A stretch of DNA of 64,000 nt from CAIYRG01 sp964446945 (GTDB taxonomy: Bacteria; Pseudomonadota; Alphaproteobacteria; Micropepsales; Micropepsaceae), in the NCBI GenBank assembly GCA_964446945.1, contig CAYUQO010000002.1:124001-188000 (forward strand), read 5' to 3'. The notes below the pieces were generated by a model. That model saw only the letters and a list, made by a program, of their open reading frames with translations, had not been told where the DNA came from and did not search any database. Below are positions 1-7,787 of the stretch, piece by piece. A program made the position numbers and the translations under genes. The first letter of the stretch is position 1; every line of letters starts with the position of its first letter.

Positions 1-1
1 A

Positions 2-907
2 AGCATGCCCTGCATCTACTGCGTCGTGGATATGCACGCGATCACGATCTGGCAGGAGCCGGCCGAATTGTCGGCGGCCACGCGTGAGGTCGCCGCGGCC
101 TGCCTCGCCATCGGCATCGACCCCGAGCGCTCGATCCTGTTCAACCAATCGCAGGTCGCGGCGCACGCCGAACTCGCATGGGTGTTTAACTGCGTCGCCC
201 GCATGGGCTGGCTCAATCGCATGACCCAGTTCAAGGACAAGGCGGGCAAGCACCGCGAAAACGCATCCGTCGGGTTGTTCGTCTATCCCAATCTGATGGC
301 CGCCGACATTCTGGCCTATCGCGCGACCCATGTGCCGGTCGGTGAAGACCAGAAGCAGCATCTCGAACTGGCGCGCGACATTGCGCAGAAATTCAACAAT
401 GATTTTTCCGCGCCAGATTTCTTTCCGCTGCCCGAACCGTTCATCACCGGACCGGGCACGCGCGTGATGAGTCTGCGCGATGGGACAAAGAAAATGTCGA
501 AATCCGACGAGTCGGATTATTCGCGTATCAACCTGTCCGACGATGCCGACGCGATCGCGCAGAAGATCCGCAAGGCCAAAACCGATCCGCAACCCATGCC
601 GGACAGCAAGGAGAACATGGCGAGCCGTCCGGAAGCGGAAAATCTGATCAATATCTATGCCGGCCTTTCGGATCAGACGGCGGAAGCCGTGCTCGCCGAA
701 TTTGCCGGGGCGCAATTCTCGGCATTCAAGAATGCACTGGCCGATCTCGCGGTCGCGAAGCTGAAGCCGATCGCCGAGAAGATGCGGAGCTATCTCACCG
801 ATCGCGCCGAACTCGATCGCATTCTCGCCGACGGCGCCGCCCGTGCGCGCCTGATCGCCGATCCGGTGTTGCGCGAAGTGCGCGAACGCGTGGGGTTTGT
901 CGGGTAG
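2..907 (+). CDS. trpS: tryptophan--tRNA ligase, 5' end outside window
   Basis: This is the class Ic aminoacyl-tRNA synthetase that charges tRNA-Trp in the cytoplasm. The reading frame is already open at the window edge, so the N-terminal part of the Rossmann fold with the HIGH-like motif, roughly 40-50 residues, is missing. The visible 300 residues contain the family block GEDQKQHLELARDIA and the class I signature KMSKS (nucleotides 491-505), which binds the ATP phosphates. The C-terminal helical domain is complete to the TAG stop. The gene converges on cutA, with a 21-bp hairpin between them. Identification is very secure; the only uncertainty is the missing start. Confidence 0.96.
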   Translation, partial: SMPCIYCVVDMHAITIWQEPAELSAATREVAAACLAIGIDPERSILFNQSQVAAHAELAWVFNCVARMGWLNRMTQFKDKAGKHRENASVGLFVYPNLMAADILAYRATHVPVGEDQKQHLELARDIAQKFNNDFSAPDFFPLPEPFITGPGTRVMSLRDGTKKMSKSDESDYSRINLSDDADAIAQKIRKAKTDPQPMPDSKENMASRPEAENLINIYAGLSDQTAEAVLAEFAGAQFSAFKNALADLAVAKLKPIAEKMRSYLTDRAELDRILADGAARARLIADPVLREVRERVGFVG

Positions 908-939
908 ATCAGCTTCTGATCAAGCTGAACCGCAATTCA

Positions 940-960
940 CCTCTCCCCTTGTGGGAGAGG
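940..960. repeat. GC-rich hairpin between convergent trpS and cutA
   Basis: A perfect palindrome, arms CCTCTCCCC and GGGGAGAGG interrupted by TTGTG (core CTCTCCCCTTGTGGGAGAG). It sits between two 3' ends and could act as a bidirectional terminator, although no T-run follows. Its sequence is the first hairpin of the longer repeats at 8539 and 32934, so this looks like a truncated copy. Confidence 0.7.
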
Positions 961-963
961 TGA

Positions 964-1314
964 TCACGCTGTCGTCGGTTGCTCCGTTTGCTCCCGCACC
1001 CAGGCGAGGTAGTCGCTGCTGCCGCCTTCGAGGGGCAGCACGACAAAACATGGCAATTCATATGTGTGCAAATCCCACATAGTGCTGATCAGTTTTTCCA
1101 CGAGTGTCCGGCGGGTTTTGAAAAACACGGCGTGCTCCGCGCTCTCTTCCATTTTGCCCTGCCACATATAGATGCTGACCATCTTCGGATAGATGTTCAC
1201 ACAGGCCGCCAATTTCTGATCGACGGCGAGCCGCGCCGCCGCGCGCGCCGTCTCGAGATTGGGATAGGTCGAATAGACAAAACAGAAATCATTCGAGTAC
1301 TCGGCCATCACCAT
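964..1314 (-). CDS. cutA: CutA-family divalent cation tolerance protein
   Basis: The 116-residue product matches the small trimeric CutA1 family in length and sequence: an N-terminal FVYSTYPNLETARAAAR strand-helix, the hallmark LAACVNIYPKMVSIYMW, and a C-terminal YELPCFVVLPLEGGSSDYLAWV. CutA proteins are ferredoxin-like trimers historically linked to copper tolerance; the molecular role is still unclear. Its ATG lies immediately after the TGA of the upstream glutathione transferase gene, so the two are co-transcribed. An ATG two codons further in is an equally possible start. The 3' end faces trpS. Confidence 0.92.
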   Translation of the reverse strand: MVMAEYSNDFCFVYSTYPNLETARAAARLAVDQKLAACVNIYPKMVSIYMWQGKMEESAEHAVFFKTRRTLVEKLISTMWDLHTYELPCFVVLPLEGGSSDYLAWVREQTEQPTTA

Positions 1315-1929
1315 TCACCAGCTTTCATCAATCGTTATGTGGTTGGGCTGCGCAGCAACGCGCCTCAACCAGAATACAATTCCGGGATAGCGCGTGAGAT
1401 CAAATCCGCCGTCTTCCGCGGCATGCGTGTATCCATAGAGCGCAATATCGGCGATCGAGTATTGCCCGCCGGCAAACCAGTCATGCTTTGCCAGATGGCC
1501 GTCCATCACAGCGAGAGCCGCGTTGCCCTTGGCATGCCATTCCGGAACGAGATGCTGCTTTGCCGCCAGCGCCTCGTTGGTCTCGAACTTCAGCCAACGG
1601 CGCGCAACCGCAACATAGGGCTCGTGCTCATATTGTTCGAAGAACATCCATTGCAGCGCCTGCGCGCGGCCCAATCTGTCGGCGGGCAGTAATGGCGAAC
1701 CTTCGGCAAGATAAAACAGGATCGCGCCCGATTCCGGCAGATAGCGGCCGTCGTCCAATTCCAGCATCGGCACACGGCCATTCGAATTCTTCGCCAGGAA
1801 TTCCGGCGTGCGGGTTTTCCCGGCGCCGAACGGATAGTCCCTCAGTGTAAGCGGGATTCCGAGCTGCCGGGCGGCCAGCCGCACTTTGTAGCAATTACCG
1901 GATAGCTGCATCTGGTGCAGAATTGGCAT
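1315..1929 (-). CDS. glutathione S-transferase family protein
   Basis: This 204-residue protein has the two-domain GST layout: an N-terminal thioredoxin-like domain starting MPILHQMQLSGNCYKVRLAA and containing NSNGRVPMLELDDGRYLPESGAIL (the cis-Pro and Glu-Ser glutathione-binding elements), then an all-helical C-terminal domain with YSIADIALYGYTH. The start at 1929 is chosen because AAGGAGA lies just upstream; an in-frame ATG seven codons earlier lacks such a site. It is the first gene of a pair with cutA. The electrophilic substrate cannot be told from sequence; a detoxification role is inferred from the family. Confidence 0.9.
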   Translation of the reverse strand: MPILHQMQLSGNCYKVRLAARQLGIPLTLRDYPFGAGKTRTPEFLAKNSNGRVPMLELDDGRYLPESGAILFYLAEGSPLLPADRLGRAQALQWMFFEQYEHEPYVAVARRWLKFETNEALAAKQHLVPEWHAKGNAALAVMDGHLAKHDWFAGGQYSIADIALYGYTHAAEDGGFDLTRYPGIVFWLRRVAAQPNHITIDESW

Positions 1930-1948
1930 CGCGGTTCTCCTTGAGCAC

Positions 1949-1984
1949 AAAAAAAAGGGCGGCGAGGAAATCCTGCGCCGCCCT
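1949..1984 (-). terminator. intrinsic terminator of the cold shock gene
   Basis: Read on the minus strand, the 9-bp stem AGGGCGGCG/CGCCGCCCT closes an 11-nt loop and is followed by a run of eight T. This is a textbook Rho-independent terminator placed about 20 nt after the csp stop codon and just before the GST start. Confidence 0.9.
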
Positions 1985-2005
1985 GTTTATTCCGGATTGA
2001 CCTGG

Positions 2006-2209
2006 TCAGGTGGCGCGCAGATTGACCGCCTTGGCGCCACGCGCGTCCGGCTGAATGTCAAATGCCACCTTCTGACCTTCGTTCAATGTGCGCATCCCTG
2101 CGGCTTCAACCGCCGTGGCATGCACGAAAACATCTTTCCCGCCACCCTCGGGAGAAATGAACCCATACCCCTTCGCCGTATTGAAAAACTTGACCGTTCC
2201 GACTGCCAT
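2006..2209 (-). CDS. cold shock protein (CspA family)
   Basis: The 67-residue product is a single OB-fold cold shock domain with both RNA-binding motifs visible: RNP1 KGYGFI and RNP2 DVFVH. Such proteins bind single-stranded RNA and DNA and act as RNA chaperones. The start has the ribosome site AGGAG (GAGCAGGAGCAGTC before ATG). The gene has its own promoter about 160 bp upstream, a leader of about 150 nt, and a strong terminator, so it is a monocistronic unit. A long 5' leader is typical of temperature-regulated csp genes, but cold induction of this copy is inferred only. Confidence 0.96.
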   Translation of the reverse strand: MAVGTVKFFNTAKGYGFISPEGGGKDVFVHATAVEAAGMRTLNEGQKVAFDIQPDARGAKAVNLRAT

Positions 2210-2366
2210 GACTGCTCCTGCTCAATCGCCCGCGCCGAGGCAACATGCCAGGCGCATTGCTCCGGAACTATTCTTTTGGGAAGTTAAGCTGTCTCGTCCG
2301 GGGCGCGCATTTCAAGCGGGTCGGGGCAAAACAGGCGCGCTTCTTCGAACAGACCGTTGCAGCCTA

Positions 2367-2394
2367 ATATTACAAAAATAGCCGCGAAACTCAA
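2367..2394 (-). promoter_or_regulatory. candidate sigma-70 promoter for csp, giving a ~150-nt leader
   Basis: On the minus strand TTGAGT (2394-2389), a 16-nt spacer and TAATAT (2372-2367) form a reasonable -35/-10 pair in an AT-rich patch. Initiation near 2360 would leave an untranslated leader of about 150 nt before the csp ATG. The rest of the 2210-2654 gap shows no other gene that can be supported. Confidence 0.45.
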
Positions 2395-2654
2395 GCTTCC
2401 GTTATCAGGACAAGTTGCAATGAGTTTGAGTCAAGCTGCTTACGGTTGTCGCGCGGCGATCCGGCCGCGGATAATTGAGCGCATGAACTCCCACCCAAAA
2501 CGCCTGCCCCGGGTTCCTGTTCCGTAAAAATCTCTCCGGCGCAAGCGGTTCCGGCCGATGGAACTTGCTCTGGAACGGCCCCTCTGTGGCGGAGTTTCCT
2601 TTGCAAAGGTGGTGCTCACGCCCTTTTGGGCAGGCATTGCAAAGGAGACACACA

Positions 2655-3071
2655 ATGAGATTCGCACCCAAAGTCGCGATCCTGCTCGCCGGATTGGCGG
2701 CGACCGGCGTGGCGTATGCGCAAAGCAATTCGCTTTCCGATGGCCAATCCATGGACGTCAACGGCGTTCAGACCGCCTGCACCGGAGTCAGCAGCGACTC
2801 GCGCATGAACCCCGAGTGGAGCAATTATTCCCTGCGACTGGAATTCGCCGGCCGTGGCGGCCAGTATCTCGGCGATGAGACGGTCAATGTGACCGGCAAC
2901 GGCCAAAATCTGTCCGTGCACTGCGCCGGTCCGTGGGTGCTGATGATGCTGCCCCCCGGAACCTATCGCGTGGCGTCGGACGTCGCCGGCGCCGGCGAGA
3001 AGACTGTCACCGTCCATGTCCCCGGCAGGACCGTGGTTCGCTTTCCGGATGCCGGTGGCGCTCTGGGCTGA
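2655..3071 (+). CDS. secreted protein of unknown function, paralogue of the 9724 gene
   Basis: The 138-residue product begins with a clear Sec signal peptide (MRFAPKVAILLAGLAATGVAYA, cleavage expected after AYA), so it is periplasmic or secreted. The mature part ends in a small beta-rich module with LSVHCAGPWVLMMLPPGTYRV and a TVTVHVPGRTVVRF tail. The same pattern (cysteine, GP, L-PPG-YRV, VAGA, V-VP) recurs in the protein encoded at 9724, so the two are paralogues. The start is supported by AAAGGAG seven bases upstream. The PG-YRV element recalls carboxypeptidase-regulatory-like beta sandwiches, but no function can be assigned. Confidence 0.75.
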   Translation: MRFAPKVAILLAGLAATGVAYAQSNSLSDGQSMDVNGVQTACTGVSSDSRMNPEWSNYSLRLEFAGRGGQYLGDETVNVTGNGQNLSVHCAGPWVLMMLPPGTYRVASDVAGAGEKTVTVHVPGRTVVRFPDAGGALG

Positions 3072-3163
3072 CCAGAATCGCATCACAATAAATGTTTAGT
3101 CGTCGGCGAGGCTGAGACGGCTTCGCCGGAGACTGCTCTTCGACTCCGCACCGGGAGGACGTA

Positions 3164-3421
3164 TTGCCCTATATTGTTCGGCTCAGAAAACCGGATGGAA
3201 CGGTGGTCGATTTGCCCGGCGTCTATCCGGGCGAGGCGCCCTGCGATGAGAAACGGGTGGCGATCCCGTTTCATGGCGGGACCATTGAAGCCAAAGTCGA
3301 GCGCTGTTTGGAGCGGCACGAGGTCAATGCGCCGTCGAAAGCCGGCGTTCAGACTGTGCCCATCCTGGTGGTCACGATGCTCAGATGGATCGACGGCAAA
3401 CAGCAGGGAACCGGTAACTGA
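3164..3421 (+). CDS. small hypothetical protein
   Basis: An 85-residue protein with a TTG start preceded by GGGAGGA at good spacing. It has no signal peptide or membrane segment. The sequence has a beta-strand-rich look (MPYIVRLRKPDGTVVDLPG, then VAIPFHGGTIEAKVE). I do not recognise a family. Coding is supported by the ribosome site and by codon use like its neighbours. It is followed on the same strand, 40 nt later, by another small gene. Confidence 0.5.
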   Translation: MPYIVRLRKPDGTVVDLPGVYPGEAPCDEKRVAIPFHGGTIEAKVERCLERHEVNAPSKAGVQTVPILVVTMLRWIDGKQQGTGN

Positions 3422-3463
3422 GCGGTCACGTTTTGAATGTGCACCGCGGGCCAGGGTGGCGAT

Positions 3464-3691
3464 ATGGGCGACAAAAGACAACAGACGGAATGGCTGGCCA
3501 ACGCGGAGATCTGCCGGAGAATGGCCGAACGATCCAATGATCCGGTATTGCGCGCGCGATGGCTCACACTGGCGCAGCAGTGGATCGAGTTGTGCGAAGC
3601 CGCGCCCGAACGCGATGCAGATAGCGAAGACTTTGAGAGGGCCACTCTCCACAAAGGAAGCGGCCACCGCGGCTCGCCACCACCGCACTAA
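3464..3691 (+). CDS. small conserved helical protein
   Basis: A 75-residue protein whose core, AEICRRMAERSNDPVLRARWLTLAQQWIELCE, is a helical hairpin pattern common in short uncharacterised alphaproteobacterial proteins (a Cys-Arg-Arg-Met-Ala helix, then Trp-Leu..Ala-Gln-Gln-Trp). The start at 3464 (MGDKRQQ) is preferred over an ATG at 3437 because the family usually begins a few residues before this core. Its 3' end overlaps the 3' end of proC by four bases in convergent orientation. Confidence 0.6.
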   Translation: MGDKRQQTEWLANAEICRRMAERSNDPVLRARWLTLAQQWIELCEAAPERDADSEDFERATLHKGSGHRGSPPPH

Positions 3692-4515
3692 TTGTTTTTG
3701 CCGAGCGCCTTGCCCCGTTGTGTCGCCGCCGCCACCGCGCGCTTCATGAGATTCACCAATCCGTCCGGCGCGGTCAGCACGCCAAGCGCGGCTTCGGTGG
3801 TTCCTCCAGGACTGGTCACATCGCGGCGCAAGTCTTCCGCTGGACGGGTATCATGCGCGACCAGCGCGCCCGCACCTGACACGGTGAATCGCGCGAGCTT
3901 TTCCGCCGTTGCAGACTCGAGGCCCTGAGCGCGCCCTGCCGCTGCCAACGCCTCCACCATCAGGAAAATATAGGCCGGACCCGATCCGGAAACTGCGGTC
4001 ACCGCGTCGAGCAGGGATTCATCATTCAGCCACAGGATTTCGCCAAAGGCAGACATCAGCGATTGCGCGAACTTCCGCTGAGCCGGTTCGACATCATCAC
4101 CGGCGTAAAGCACCGTAATACCCTTGCCGATCGCTCCCGGCGTGTTCGGCATGGCGCGCACCACGCGAGGTTCGCCCTGGAGCTGCGCAGCCAAATAGCC
4201 GGTCGTGACCCCGGCTGCGATCGACAGCACCAAAGGTGCATGCGATCCGAGCACATGCAGCAGCCCGCTTTGCGCCTTGATGGTTTGCGGTTTCATCGCG
4301 AGAACCGCTGCGTCGATCACCGGCAATTGCCGCAGCGCCGATACCGCGATCAGCTCAACCGACTTTTCGCGCGCGAGCTGTTCCACCGTGCTCGATGGAT
4401 GCGGTTCAATGACGTAGATTTTGTCCAGATTGCGCGCCGCAACCCAACCGCGAAGCAGGGCGGAGCCCATCCTTCCTGCTCCAACGAGCAGGACCGAACT
4501 GTTGCGGTTGGGCAA
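3688..4515 (-). CDS. proC: pyrroline-5-carboxylate reductase
   Basis: ProC reduces 1-pyrroline-5-carboxylate to L-proline with NAD(P)H, the last step of proline synthesis in the cytosol. The 275-residue product has the N-terminal Rossmann motif LLVGAGRMGSALLRGW, the AMPNTPGAIGKG block, and the C-terminal family signature around DLRRDVTSPGGTTEAAL. Length matches the family. The start is a TTG (MPNRNSS). It lies 15 nt downstream of the YbjN-family gene on the same strand, and this ybjN-proC pairing is often seen in alphaproteobacteria. Confidence 0.96.
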   Translation of the reverse strand: MPNRNSSVLLVGAGRMGSALLRGWVAARNLDKIYVIEPHPSSTVEQLAREKSVELIAVSALRQLPVIDAAVLAMKPQTIKAQSGLLHVLGSHAPLVLSIAAGVTTGYLAAQLQGEPRVVRAMPNTPGAIGKGITVLYAGDDVEPAQRKFAQSLMSAFGEILWLNDESLLDAVTAVSGSGPAYIFLMVEALAAAGRAQGLESATAEKLARFTVSGAGALVAHDTRPAEDLRRDVTSPGGTTEAALGVLTAPDGLVNLMKRAVAAATQRGKALGKNN

Positions 4516-4530
4516 GGCTATAGGGCCCGG

Positions 4531-5031
4531 TCAGGCCTGTCCCGCACATTCCAGTATGGCGGCCTGCAATGCCTCTTTGGCGCTCTTGCCGCCCCACAGC
4601 ACGAACTGGAACGCGGGATAGTAATGTTCGGCGGCCTCGACGGCCAATTGCAGCAGGGCTTCGCATTGCGCAGCGCTGACATGGGAATCCGGGAAGATCA
4701 GCACATGCCTGAACAGCACCGTCCCGTCTTCGGCCCACAGGTCAAAATGACCGAGCCAGAGCTGCGAGTTGATGGAGACCAGCAGTTCCGCTATCTCGGC
4801 CCGGCGCTCTTTGGTGACGCGCATCTCGAAGCCGGCCGAGACATGGAGCGCCTGCAGATCCTCTCTCCAGGTGAAGCAGAGATGATAATCGCACCAGCGG
4901 CCGCCGACGGTGAGATTGATCTCGTCCTTGGCGGACCGTTCGAACGGCCAGCCATTCTCCTCGACCGATTGTTCGAGCATGTCGAGGGGGTGTTCCGGCA
5001 CAGGCGTATGTTCAGCAGTAGCTAGCTTCAT
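4531..5031 (-). CDS. YbjN domain-containing protein
   Basis: A 166-residue cytosolic protein of the YbjN (DUF1790) type, with the typical WPFERSAKDEINLTVGGRWCDYHLCFTWRED opening and LLVSINSQLWLGHFDLWAEDGTVLFRH centre. YbjN folds like type III secretion chaperones and has been linked to stress and motility in enterobacteria; the alphaproteobacterial form has no settled role. The start MKLATAEH at 5031 is favoured; an upstream in-frame start at 5112 would add 27 low-quality residues. It precedes proC. Confidence 0.85.
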   Translation of the reverse strand: MKLATAEHTPVPEHPLDMLEQSVEENGWPFERSAKDEINLTVGGRWCDYHLCFTWREDLQALHVSAGFEMRVTKERRAEIAELLVSINSQLWLGHFDLWAEDGTVLFRHVLIFPDSHVSAAQCEALLQLAVEAAEHYYPAFQFVLWGGKSAKEALQAAILECAGQA

Positions 5032-5150
5032 GGTCTTACCTGGAGGCGCGTTGGAACGAAGCAGTTGCAGCAGCCTGACACAAGATTTTGACGGCTGACA
5101 AGTGCCACCCACGTGCGCTTGTGAATCGAACCGTGAACGGATTGATCAAT

Positions 5151-5468
5151 TCACAGGTTTCCTTTTGAGCGCTTGCCGGTTCCGACCTTGCGGACGGCAG
5201 GACGGCCTTTTGCCGCCTTGGCGGTGCGCAGTGCCGCTTCCAGTTTGACCACCCGTGCCGCAAGCTTTTCGTTCTCCACCCGGGCTTTTGCCGCCATCGC
5301 CTTAACCGCCTCAAATTCATCCCGCTGGACGAGATCAAGGTCGGAGATCAGGCGCTCAAAACGCGCCTTGACCATGGTTTCCATTTCGGCGCGGAAAGCC
5401 TGAGCCGCACCCGCCGCATCGGTCAGGAAGCGGGCCATGCCATCCAGAAAGCGGTTTTCGGTCTGCAT
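5151..5468 (-). CDS. ubiK: UbiK/BMFP family ubiquinone biosynthesis accessory protein
   Basis: The 105-residue product starts MQTENRFLDGMARFLTDAAGAAQAFRAE and continues with a long coiled coil (VQRDEFEAVKAMAAKARVENEKLAARVVKLEAAL), the layout of UbiK (formerly YqiC/BMFP), which helps assemble the late Ubi complex with UbiJ. The tail is lysine-rich and basic. The start at 5468 fits the family N-terminus and follows GAGAG; a longer frame upstream runs through the palindromic repeats and is not credible. It is divergent from lgt. Confidence 0.85.
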   Translation of the reverse strand: MQTENRFLDGMARFLTDAAGAAQAFRAEMETMVKARFERLISDLDLVQRDEFEAVKAMAAKARVENEKLAARVVKLEAALRTAKAAKGRPAVRKVGTGKRSKGNL

Positions 5469-5487
5469 CTCTCGAACGTGGTGCCCC

Positions 5488-5540
5488 GATTCTGAAATTC
5501 GCTTGATCTCTATATCGGCACCAAAGCGAATTTCAGAATC
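5488..5540. repeat. palindromic unit 1 (17-bp perfect arms)
   Basis: Arms 5488-5504 and 5524-5540 (GATTCTGAAATTCGCTT and its exact complement) surround a 19-nt loop containing CTATATCGGCA. A related unit follows at 5567. The two share the loop core but have diverged in the arms with every change compensated. Confidence 0.85.
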
Positions 5541-5566
5541 GAAAGGACACCAGCAAACTACTGACT

Positions 5567-5647
5567 CCTGGTGTCGATCTGGTTTCGAAGTTCGCCACGA
5601 AGTCCCTATATCGGCAAACCAGCGAACTTCGAAACCACGACACCAGG
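5567..5647. repeat. palindromic unit 2 (26-bp arms with a 3-nt bulge)
   Basis: Inner arms 5580-5595 and 5622-5637 (TGGTTTCGAAGTTCGC and complement) are extended by outer arms CCTGGTGTCG (5567) and CGACACCAGG (to 5647); the left side carries an extra ATC. The loop again contains CCCTATATCGGCA. A third copy of the outer arm, GGACACCAG, lies at 5545. Apart from these units the 5469-5790 gap shows no gene. Confidence 0.85.
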
Positions 5648-5790
5648 TTCCTATGCGCCCTGATCGGCCGCAGCACAAGCCGCCAATGTTCCCGAAAAGG
5701 CACGAAATGTTCAAATGTTACGGCGTGATCCTGTATTGACAGGGCAGCTTCCGGCAGGCGAGCTAACACGGCCTTAATATATGCGACGCC

Positions 5791-6720
5791 ATGATCGAAG
5801 CCATTATCCCTTACCCGAATATCGACCCGGTTCTCATCCATATTTGGGGGCCGATCAGTATTCGCTGGTATGCCCTGTCCTATATTGCCGGACTTCTGCT
5901 CGGCTGGGCCTATGTCGTCCACCTGCTGCGGGAGAAGTATTTATGGGCGGGCGCGCCGTTCAACGGCAAACCGCCAGCGACCGCAGATGACGTTGGCGAC
6001 CTCTTCGTCTGGGTCACCCTCGGCGTCATTATCGGTGGCCGGCTCGGCTATGTGCTGCTCTATGGCATGCTCTATTGCGGATTTGCCGGGCACGGAGCGC
6101 CGGCCTGCGGCGGCCTTCCGGAAGCCTATTTCACCGATCCGATAAAGATTGTAGCCGCGTGGGAAGGCGGGATGTCATTCCATGGCGGCCTTCTCGGCGT
6201 GGTTATTGCCATCGTGATGTTCTGCCGCAGCCGCAAATTGCGCCTGTTGGCCATCGCCGATCTGATCGCAGCCGCGACGCCGATCGGGCTGTTCTTCGGC
6301 CGCGTCGCAAACTTCATCAATGGTGAGCTGTGGGGAAAAATCACCGATGCGCCCTGGGCCATGGTGTTTCCCAATGCTTTCCCGCCGGGCGTCCCGCGCC
6401 ATCCGAGCCAGCTTTATGAAGCGGGCATGGAAGGCGTGCTGCTGTTCCTGAGCCTGTATTTCCTCGTCGTCCGGGGGCAGGTCCATCGCCGGCCAGGAGC
6501 GGTCATTGCATGGTTTCTCACGCTGTATGGCGTGTTCCGATTTGTCGGCGAATTCTTCCGCGACTCGGAGTCAAAGATTTATGGCTGGTTCAGCATGGGA
6601 CAGGCACTGAGCCTGCCGATGTGGATCGCGGCCGCAGTGCTGTTCTGGATTGCATATAGTCAGCGCGGCCAGACCCGAAGCGGACAGCCCACCAAAGTCA
6701 CGAACAAAGTCACGACGTGA
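5791..6720 (+). CDS. lgt: prolipoprotein diacylglyceryl transferase
   Basis: Lgt transfers diacylglycerol from phosphatidylglycerol to the lipobox cysteine of prolipoproteins at the inner membrane. The 309-residue product has about seven hydrophobic segments, the YALSYIAGLLLGW first helix, the GGMSFHGGLLG loop with the catalytic-region His, and the family signature FGRVANFINGELWGK. It heads a tightly packed three-gene unit: its TGA overlaps the GTG start of the methyltransferase gene, which in turn overlaps pgeF. Confidence 0.97.
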   Translation: MIEAIIPYPNIDPVLIHIWGPISIRWYALSYIAGLLLGWAYVVHLLREKYLWAGAPFNGKPPATADDVGDLFVWVTLGVIIGGRLGYVLLYGMLYCGFAGHGAPACGGLPEAYFTDPIKIVAAWEGGMSFHGGLLGVVIAIVMFCRSRKLRLLAIADLIAAATPIGLFFGRVANFINGELWGKITDAPWAMVFPNAFPPGVPRHPSQLYEAGMEGVLLFLSLYFLVVRGQVHRRPGAVIAWFLTLYGVFRFVGEFFRDSESKIYGWFSMGQALSLPMWIAAAVLFWIAYSQRGQTRSGQPTKVTNKVTT

Positions 6721-7787
6721 CCGGCTGCGCGCGGGAAATCCGCCGGATTATCGCCGCGCAAGGACCGATCAGCGTCGGCGAATTTATGCGGATTGCACTG
6801 ACCGATCCGTCACACGGCTATTACGTGCGCCGGAATCCGATATCCGGCGACTTCATCACGTCGCCCGAAATCAGCCAGATTTTCGGTGAGCTGATCGGAT
6901 TGTTTTTTGTGCAGCTGTGGGAAGATCACGGCAGGCCAAAGCGCTTTCACCTGGTCGAACTTGGTCCGGGCCGGGGCACGCTGATGGCCGACATGTTGCG
7001 GGCGGCTCGTATCCGCCCGCAATTCGTCGACGCCGCAATTATCGATCTGGTCGAAGTCAGTCCGGTTCTCACCGATCATCAGCGGCGGGCATTGTCTGCC
7101 TTCCCGGTGACGTGGCACCGCGATTTGCGCGACGTGCCCGCCGATGCCCCGGCTTTTGTTATTGCCAATGAATTCTTCGACGCTCTTCCGGTCCGTCAAT
7201 TCATCCGCAGTGGCGGCCGCTGGCACGAGCGCAAGATCGCGCTCGATCAGGACCGGTTCCATTTTGTGCAATATCCCGAACCTTCATCGCAGCAACTGAT
7301 GCCCGCACGCTTGCACGATGCCGAGGATGGTGAAGTTTTCGAATTCTCAGCCGATGCGCAGCACATCGCAGGGGACATCGCCGCGCGCATCGTTAAAACC
7401 GGGGGCGCCGCCCTGATCGTCGATTATGGCCACGCGCGCTCAGGCTTCGCCGACACGTTCCAGGCGCTGCGCCGGCATCGGTTCGCCGATCCGCTCGAGC
7501 AACCGGGCGAGGCTGATCTGACATTCCATGTTGATTTCGAGGTATTGGCCGGGGCAGCAAAGGCGAAGAACGCAGATGTCTTCGGTCCGGTCACGCAGGG
7601 CCGCTTTCTCACCGCGCTCGGGATCCGTCAGCGCAGTGAAATACTCAAGCGCAGCGCGCCGGCCTATGCTCAGTTGATCGATTCGGGGGTCGAGCGCCTG
7701 ATCGGCGATACGCAGATGGGACAATTGTTCAAAATGCTGGCCATCACCACGCCGGACTCGTCACCTCCGCCCGGCTTCAGCCAATGA
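6717..7787 (+). CDS. MidA/NDUFAF7-type SAM-dependent methyltransferase
   Basis: The 356-residue protein belongs to the COG1565/DUF185 family, whose mitochondrial member NDUFAF7 dimethylates an arginine of complex I subunit NDUFS2. Visible features are the N-terminal ISVGEFMRIALTDPSHGYYVRR, the SAM-binding FHLVELGPGRGTLMADMLR, and the NEFFDALPVRQF motif. The GTG start overlaps the lgt stop (GTGA), and its TGA overlaps the pgeF ATG, so translation is probably coupled. Complex I arginine methylation is the likely role by homology; the target is not visible here. Confidence 0.9.
   Translation: MTGCAREIRRIIAAQGPISVGEFMRIALTDPSHGYYVRRNPISGDFITSPEISQIFGELIGLFFVQLWEDHGRPKRFHLVELGPGRGTLMADMLRAARIRPQFVDAAIIDLVEVSPVLTDHQRRALSAFPVTWHRDLRDVPADAPAFVIANEFFDALPVRQFIRSGGRWHERKIALDQDRFHFVQYPEPSSQQLMPARLHDAEDGEVFEFSADAQHIAGDIAARIVKTGGAALIVDYGHARSGFADTFQALRRHRFADPLEQPGEADLTFHVDFEVLAGAAKAKNADVFGPVTQGRFLTALGIRQRSEILKRSAPAYAQLIDSGVERLIGDTQMGQLFKMLAITTPDSSPPPGFSQ

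Noticed and set aside
940..960. Confident Rho-independent terminator for trpS
   Set aside because: The hairpin is perfect but no T-run follows on either strand, and it matches a dispersed repeat, so it is listed only as a repeat.
979..1692. 237-codon plus-strand frame opposite cutA and GST
   Set aside because: It is antisense to two well-supported genes and shows no family pattern.
5469..5714. Extension of ubiK through the palindromes
   Set aside because: The added residues are cysteine- and tryptophan-rich translation of inverted repeats; the family N-terminus is at 5468.
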